From JASHVB01 sp035508435 (GTDB lineage Bacteria > Pseudomonadota > Alphaproteobacteria > Acetobacterales > Acetobacteraceae), in assembly GCA_035508435.1 (NCBI GenBank), contig DATJNA010000005.1, positions 1 to 64,000 on the forward strand: a DNA stretch of 64,000 nucleotides, in the 5' to 3' direction. The stretch's first letter is position 1, and each line of letters begins with the position of its first letter. Shown here piece by piece: positions 60,274 through 64,000 of the stretch. Below the pieces are notes generated by a model, which did no database searches, was not told the DNA's origin, and worked only from the letters and a program-made list of their open reading frames with translations. The position numbers and the translations under genes were made by a program.

Positions 60274-60387
60274 CGACAGCGCCACCTCAAGAGGCAGCCT
60301 ACCGAATTGAGATACGCAACGGTACTCGCTTGCCAACCGGCGGACGGCGGGTCTAGCTGGCACCGCACCAGGCGGGACAGGACAGCG

Positions 60388-61731
60388 ATGGTTCCCCGTT
60401 ACACCCGACCCGAAATGGCCGCCATCTGGGCGCCGGAGAACCGCTACCGCATCTGGTTCGAGATCGAAGCTCTGGCCGCCGAAGGCATGGCCCGCGTCGG
60501 CGCCATCCCCGAATCCGCCGCCCGCACCATCCGCGAACGGGGCGGCGCCGCGATGAAAGTGATCGGGCCCGCCGACATCGATCGCATCGACGAGATCGAG
60601 CGCGAGACGCGCCACGATGTGATCGCCTTCCTGACCTGGCTGGCCGACGCGATCGGCCCCGACAGCCGCTTCGTCCACCAGGGCATGACCAGTTCCGACG
60701 TGCTGGATACCTGCCTGTCGGTGCAGCTCGCGCAGGCCACCGATCTGCTGCTGGCGGACCTGGACGCCGTGCTGGCGGCACTGAAGGCGCGGGCACTGGA
60801 GCATAAGTTCACCCTCACGATCGGCCGCAGCCACGCCATTCATGCCGAACCGACCACCTTCGGGCTGAAACTCGCCGGCCATTACGCCGAGTTCGCGCGC
60901 AATCGCGCCCGCCTGGAAACCGCGCGCGCGGAGATTGCGGTGGCGCAGGTGTCCGGTGCGGTGGGCACCTTCGCGCATCTCGATCCGCGGGTGGAGGAAT
61001 ATGTCGCCTCGCAGCTCGGGCTGCAGCCGGAGCCGGTGTCCACCCAGATCATCCCGCGCGACCGTCACGCGGCGTATTTCTGCACGCTGGGGGTGATCGC
61101 GTCCGGCATCGAGCGGCTGGCCACGGAAGTGCGTCACTTGCAGCGCAGCGAGGTGCGCGAGGCCGAGGAGTTCTTCCACCCCGGCCAGAAGGGCTCCAGC
61201 GCGATGCCGCACAAGCGCAACCCGGTGCTGAGCGAGAACCTGACCGGCCTGGCGCGCGTGGTGCGTTCGGCGGTGGTGCCGGCGCTTGAGAACGTGACGC
61301 TGTGGCACGAACGCGACATCTCGCATTCCTCGGTGGAGCGGGTGATCGCACCGGACGCGACGATCGCGCTGGATTTCGCGCTGGGGCGGCTGGCGGGGAT
61401 GATGCAGCGGCTGGTGGTGCATCCGGAACGGATGCGCGCCAACCTGGAAAGCCTGGGCGGCGTGGTGCACTCCGGCGAGGTACTGCTGGCGCTGACCCGC
61501 GCGGGCATCCTGCGGGAAGACGCGTATCGCATCGTGCAACGCTGCGCGATGGCGACATGGGAATCGCTCGGCGCGTCGGCAGGCCGTGGCTTCCGCGAGA
61601 ACTTGCTCGCCGATCCGGAGGTGGCGGGGCGTATTTCGCCCGCGGAACTGGATGCCGCGATGGATCCGGCGCTGCATTTGCAGGCGGTTGAGCAAATTTT
61701 TGCGCGGGTGTTCGGGGAGTCTGGGCGCTAG
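60388..61731 (+). CDS. purB: Adenylosuccinate lyase
   Basis: A 447-residue enzyme of the fumarase/aspartase family that acts twice in purine synthesis. The signature GSSAMPHKRNPVLSENL, the catalytic His region TIGRSHAIHAEPTTFG, and HQGMTSSDVLDT are intact. ATG 60388 matches the family start (MVPRYTRPEM). Expected length about 435-450. It stands alone; a family A palindrome follows. Confidence 0.96.
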   Translation: MVPRYTRPEMAAIWAPENRYRIWFEIEALAAEGMARVGAIPESAARTIRERGGAAMKVIGPADIDRIDEIERETRHDVIAFLTWLADAIGPDSRFVHQGMTSSDVLDTCLSVQLAQATDLLLADLDAVLAALKARALEHKFTLTIGRSHAIHAEPTTFGLKLAGHYAEFARNRARLETARAEIAVAQVSGAVGTFAHLDPRVEEYVASQLGLQPEPVSTQIIPRDRHAAYFCTLGVIASGIERLATEVRHLQRSEVREAEEFFHPGQKGSSAMPHKRNPVLSENLTGLARVVRSAVVPALENVTLWHERDISHSSVERVIAPDATIALDFALGRLAGMMQRLVVHPERMRANLESLGGVVHSGEVLLALTRAGILREDAYRIVQRCAMATWESLGASAGRGFRENLLADPEVAGRISPAELDAAMDPALHLQAVEQIFARVFGESGR

Positions 61732-61787
61732 AGCAGACCGGGCCATTGGGTCGAAGAATCGACGGCGACAGGATCGCGCGAACAAAA

Positions 61788-61924
61788 TGTCATTGCGAGG
61801 ACCGCGAGCGAAGCGTGGCGGGACGAAGCAACCTTGGTCGTTTGGGCGCACCGAGCGTCCGGTAACCTCTCCGAACGAGATTGCTACGTCCCGCCATGCT
61901 TCGCTCGCGGTCCGCGCAATGACA
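61788..61924. repeat. Dispersed palindromic repeat, family A (copy 6)
   Basis: Left arm TGTCATTGCGAGGACCGCGA, then GCGAAGCGTGGCGGGACGAA and GCAACCTTGG; right arm GAGATTGCTACGTCCCGCCA, then TGCTTCGCTCGCGGTCCGCG and CAATGACA. The longest two-arm palindrome in the window, about 137 bases. It fills most of the 308-base gap between purB and the SDR gene, which holds no other feature. Confidence 0.9.
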
Positions 61925-62039
61925 GCAAGAATTCGGTCGTGGCCAGTCACCGATTCACATAAACCGTGAATCCCCCGCCACCGCTTCCGCATTGCGTCGT
62001 TATGCCCTAGCTGAAGCGCCGCGGAGCGGAGGACAAGGA

Positions 62040-62813
62040 ATGGGCTGGACGGATCAAGTGGCATTGGTGACGGGCGGTGCCCGCGGCATCGGCCGTGCCA
62101 TAGTGCAAGGTCTGGCGCGGCAAGGCGCCGCCGTTGCCATCAATTACCTGTCCCAAGGCGATGCCGCCGAAACGTTGCTGGTGGAGATCGAGCGGGCCGG
62201 CGGACGTGCCATCGCGGTGAAGGCGGACGTGGCCGATGACGCCGACGTCGAAATGATGGTGGATCGCGTGACGGCCGAGCTCGGGCCGCCGACCATCCTG
62301 GTGAACAATGCCGGCGTCTCCTACCCGGCGACGCTCGAGAGCTACGACCGCGAGCGCCTCTCCCATATGCGTCAGGTCAATGCCGACGGCGTGATCTTCA
62401 CCACGCGCGCGGTCATGCGCGGCATGCGCGAGCGGGGCTATGGCCGGATCGTCAACATCGCTTCGAACGCCGGCATCGGCACGTCGCTGCCGGGCACCAC
62501 CTTCTATGCCGCCTCGAAGGCCGAGGTGATCGTGCTGACGCGGCGCTTCGCCATGGAGCTTGGGCCGCACGGCATTACGGTGAACGCGGTGGCGCCGGGG
62601 TTCGTCGAGACCGACATGGCACGCCGCGACCGCGGCAAGCCGGAGTGGGAGGCGGTGGCGAAACGAATTGCCGCGCTGGCGATGATGGGCCGCGTCGGGC
62701 GGCCGGAGGACATCGCCAATGCGGTTGCGTTCCTGGCCTCGCCGGACTCGGGCTGGATCACTGCCCAGGTGCTGACCGTGGATGGCGGGCGCATGGATTA
62801 CATCGCGCACTGA
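62040..62813 (+). CDS. SDR-family oxidoreductase (FabG-like)
   Basis: A 257-residue short-chain dehydrogenase. VTGGARGIGRAIVQGLA is the NAD(P) loop, VNNAGVSYP the NNAG motif, IVNIASNAGIG holds the catalytic Ser, and FYAASKAEV the Tyr-x-x-x-Lys; the C-terminal GWITAQVLTVDGG is FabG-like. ATG 62040 follows GGAGGACAAGG. It could reduce a 3-oxoacyl thioester or another ketone; the substrate is not shown. It is convergent with the DUF1194 gene. Confidence 0.92.
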   Translation: MGWTDQVALVTGGARGIGRAIVQGLARQGAAVAINYLSQGDAAETLLVEIERAGGRAIAVKADVADDADVEMMVDRVTAELGPPTILVNNAGVSYPATLESYDRERLSHMRQVNADGVIFTTRAVMRGMRERGYGRIVNIASNAGIGTSLPGTTFYAASKAEVIVLTRRFAMELGPHGITVNAVAPGFVETDMARRDRGKPEWEAVAKRIAALAMMGRVGRPEDIANAVAFLASPDSGWITAQVLTVDGGRMDYIAH

Positions 62814-62847
62814 GCCAATCCCATGTCGGCGACCGATACGACATGTC

Positions 62848-63465
62848 TCACACGATCGGCACGTTGGTCTCGCGCACCAGCTTCTGCCGCATCGCCATGG
62901 CGAAATCCGGATAGTCCTTGCAGATCACGGCGAACGCGCCCGGGCCGCCGATCACCTCGCGGGTATAGGACTGCAAGAGGTCCGGCTCCTCGTGCAATAT
63001 GCACAGCCCGTTGATGGTGATGTTCGCCGCCGCCATGCGGTCACGGATCGGCCCGGGCGGGATGCCCTGGTTGGAGCGGCCGTCGCCGATCACATCCACC
63101 ACGCTGCGCTTCGGCCTGGCCGGCACATTCGCCAGCAGGGTCAGGGCCGCGAGCAATGCCTCGCCGATCGCGGTCTCGCCGGCGCGCACGGTGCGGGGCA
63201 TGTTCTCCACCTCGCTGGCAAAGGCCTGCGCGTCGGCGACGCTGGCGATGCGCGTCCATGGGGTGATCACGTCGTGCGCGCCGGTGCTGGACCATAACAG
63301 CAGGCAGGCGTAGCTTGCCTTGGCGGGACCGCCGATCAGGCCCTTGACCACCACCGGGTCGCGCAGCGCGTCGGCCATGCCGTTACAGATCAGGCCAAAT
63401 TCCTCATAGGTCACGCTGGCGGAGCCATCGACCGCCAGCACCAGCGCCAGATCAGCCACATCCAT
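62848..63465 (-). CDS. DUF1194 (von Willebrand factor A-like) protein
   Basis: A 205-residue protein with a single VWA-like fold. ALVLAVDGSASVTYEEF contains the metal-site DxSxS, and VVDVIGDGRSNQGIPPG the later Asp. DUF1194 proteins usually have a signal peptide; this one starts MDVADLALVLAVDGS with none, so either it is cytoplasmic or the true start lies upstream of 63465 in another frame, which was not found. Role unknown; VWA domains mediate metal-dependent protein contacts. Confidence 0.82.
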   Translation of the reverse strand: MDVADLALVLAVDGSASVTYEEFGLICNGMADALRDPVVVKGLIGGPAKASYACLLLWSSTGAHDVITPWTRIASVADAQAFASEVENMPRTVRAGETAIGEALLAALTLLANVPARPKRSVVDVIGDGRSNQGIPPGPIRDRMAAANITINGLCILHEEPDLLQSYTREVIGGPGAFAVICKDYPDFAMAMRQKLVRETNVPIV

Positions 63466-64000
63466 GCCAGTGCGCTTTCCTTGTCAGAGAACCAATGCCT
63501 GGCGTCGTTCAAAATGATAGCTGTCTTTCGCGACCAGCCTCGCAGTCACGGGCGATGCAGAACATCCATGGGGATGGAGAAAATAAGTATGCATGTGTCG
63601 CGTGCCATCGCGATAGCGTCGAGCTTCGGCCATTGCCGCAGCGTCGAGCTTTGATAGCCGCCATCGGAGGATTGCTCGCAGGCGTGATCGGCGGCCATCG
63701 AAGCAACATGCGCCACCGGCGGGGCCGCGCGTGGCGACCAAACGCGACATTGGGTGAAGGACTGGCGCCGTTTGGTCCACGGCCATGGTGGCATGCTCGA
63801 CCGAACGGATTCGGTCTGCTTCGCGCTTCTCCTGTTGTTTCATGTGACGCGCTACCGGTTCACCGTGTCATCGAGAAGCCCGTAGCGCCTGCCAACTGTG
63901 GAGCGAGATCAGCTACGTTCATGTCATTGCCGTTTCCCTGCCGGGACGGAAACGTTTAGCATTCATCAAGACGACCGGCCCGGCGTTGCCCGGCGCAGCG
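63466..64000. other. No recognised gene at the right end
   Basis: Two overlapping frames (rightward 63495-63959 and leftward 63484-63843) exist, but neither product resembles a known family and neither has a clear ribosome-binding site. A short direct repeat GCGTCGAGCTT occurs twice near 63620-63655. It may be decayed DNA or a long leader of the DUF1194 gene. Confidence 0.4.

Noticed and set aside
61738..62039. Small RNA gene in the purB-SDR gap
   Set aside because: The strong predicted hairpin is explained by the family A palindrome that recurs at several other sites.
62848..63465. Signal peptide for the DUF1194 protein in an upstream frame
   Set aside because: No hydrophobic signal-like stretch in frame was found before 63465, so the shorter start is kept.
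63484..63959. Overlapping frames at the right end as real genes
   Set aside because: No recognisable family, no ribosome-binding site and mutually overlapping on opposite strands.

Overview
The window is high-GC DNA that reads as a chromosomal segment of an alphaproteobacterium, most likely in the Rhodospirillales/Acetobacteraceae. This is inferred from the split 14-gene nuo operon with separate nuoC and nuoD, the ctaE-DUF983-SURF1 group, a hopanoid gene (hpnE) and overall gene content; no rRNA is present to confirm it. One tRNA (Asp, GTC) and about 52 intact protein genes are supported. There is no prophage, insertion sequence or CRISPR array.

Layout. 1-7.7 kb: end of a DUF2126 protein, a soluble multi-PAS hybrid histidine kinase, a TerB-like protein, a truncated VapBC-type toxin-antitoxin (TA) pair and a DinG-like helicase. 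8-16.4 kb: a flavin-dependent oxidoreductase, then the cytochrome oxidase group ctaE-DUF983-SURF1, split by a four-gene glycosylation block (methyltransferase, GT2, DUF2304, DUF2142), then an M32 carboxypeptidase. 16.5-23.7 kb: an NTF2-like protein, an orphan efflux outer-membrane protein, lactate permease, MaoC dehydratase, DUF3309 and release factor 3. 23.8-24.7 kb: TA remnants (a MazF-like fragment and a doubly mutated MntA-HepT pair). 25.0-41.1 kb: tRNA-Asp, the complete nuoA-N operon for respiratory complex I, then coaX. 41.2-46.0 kb: a leftward run of radC, cupin, map, TPR-glycosyltransferase, SIMPL and PNPOx-like genes. 46-52.3 kb: a CobW-type GTPase, a CBS-BON protein, a HigBA TA cassette, an M20 peptidase and an MscS channel. 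52.4-64 kb: an MFS transporter, hpnE, DUF2905, a globin-coupled chemoreceptor facing a membrane chemoreceptor with a C-terminal PilZ domain, TerC, purB, an SDR and a DUF1194 protein.

The functional core is aerobic respiration: complex I (nuo), cytochrome oxidase subunit III and its assembly factor SURF1, and lactate uptake. The two chemoreceptors would add oxygen sensing and a c-di-GMP input.

The most unusual content lies outside the genes. Two families of dispersed palindromic repeats occupy many intergenic gaps, including almost every sizeable gap of the nuo operon; one copy is translated as a C-terminal tail on NuoM. Several short tandem arrays (14-24 bp units) sit at gene edges. Two of them, with 15-bp units sharing an ACGTGAC core in opposite orientation, bracket mscS. 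A HigBA cassette lies between two copies of the 3' end of the neighbouring peptidase gene, as if integrated there.
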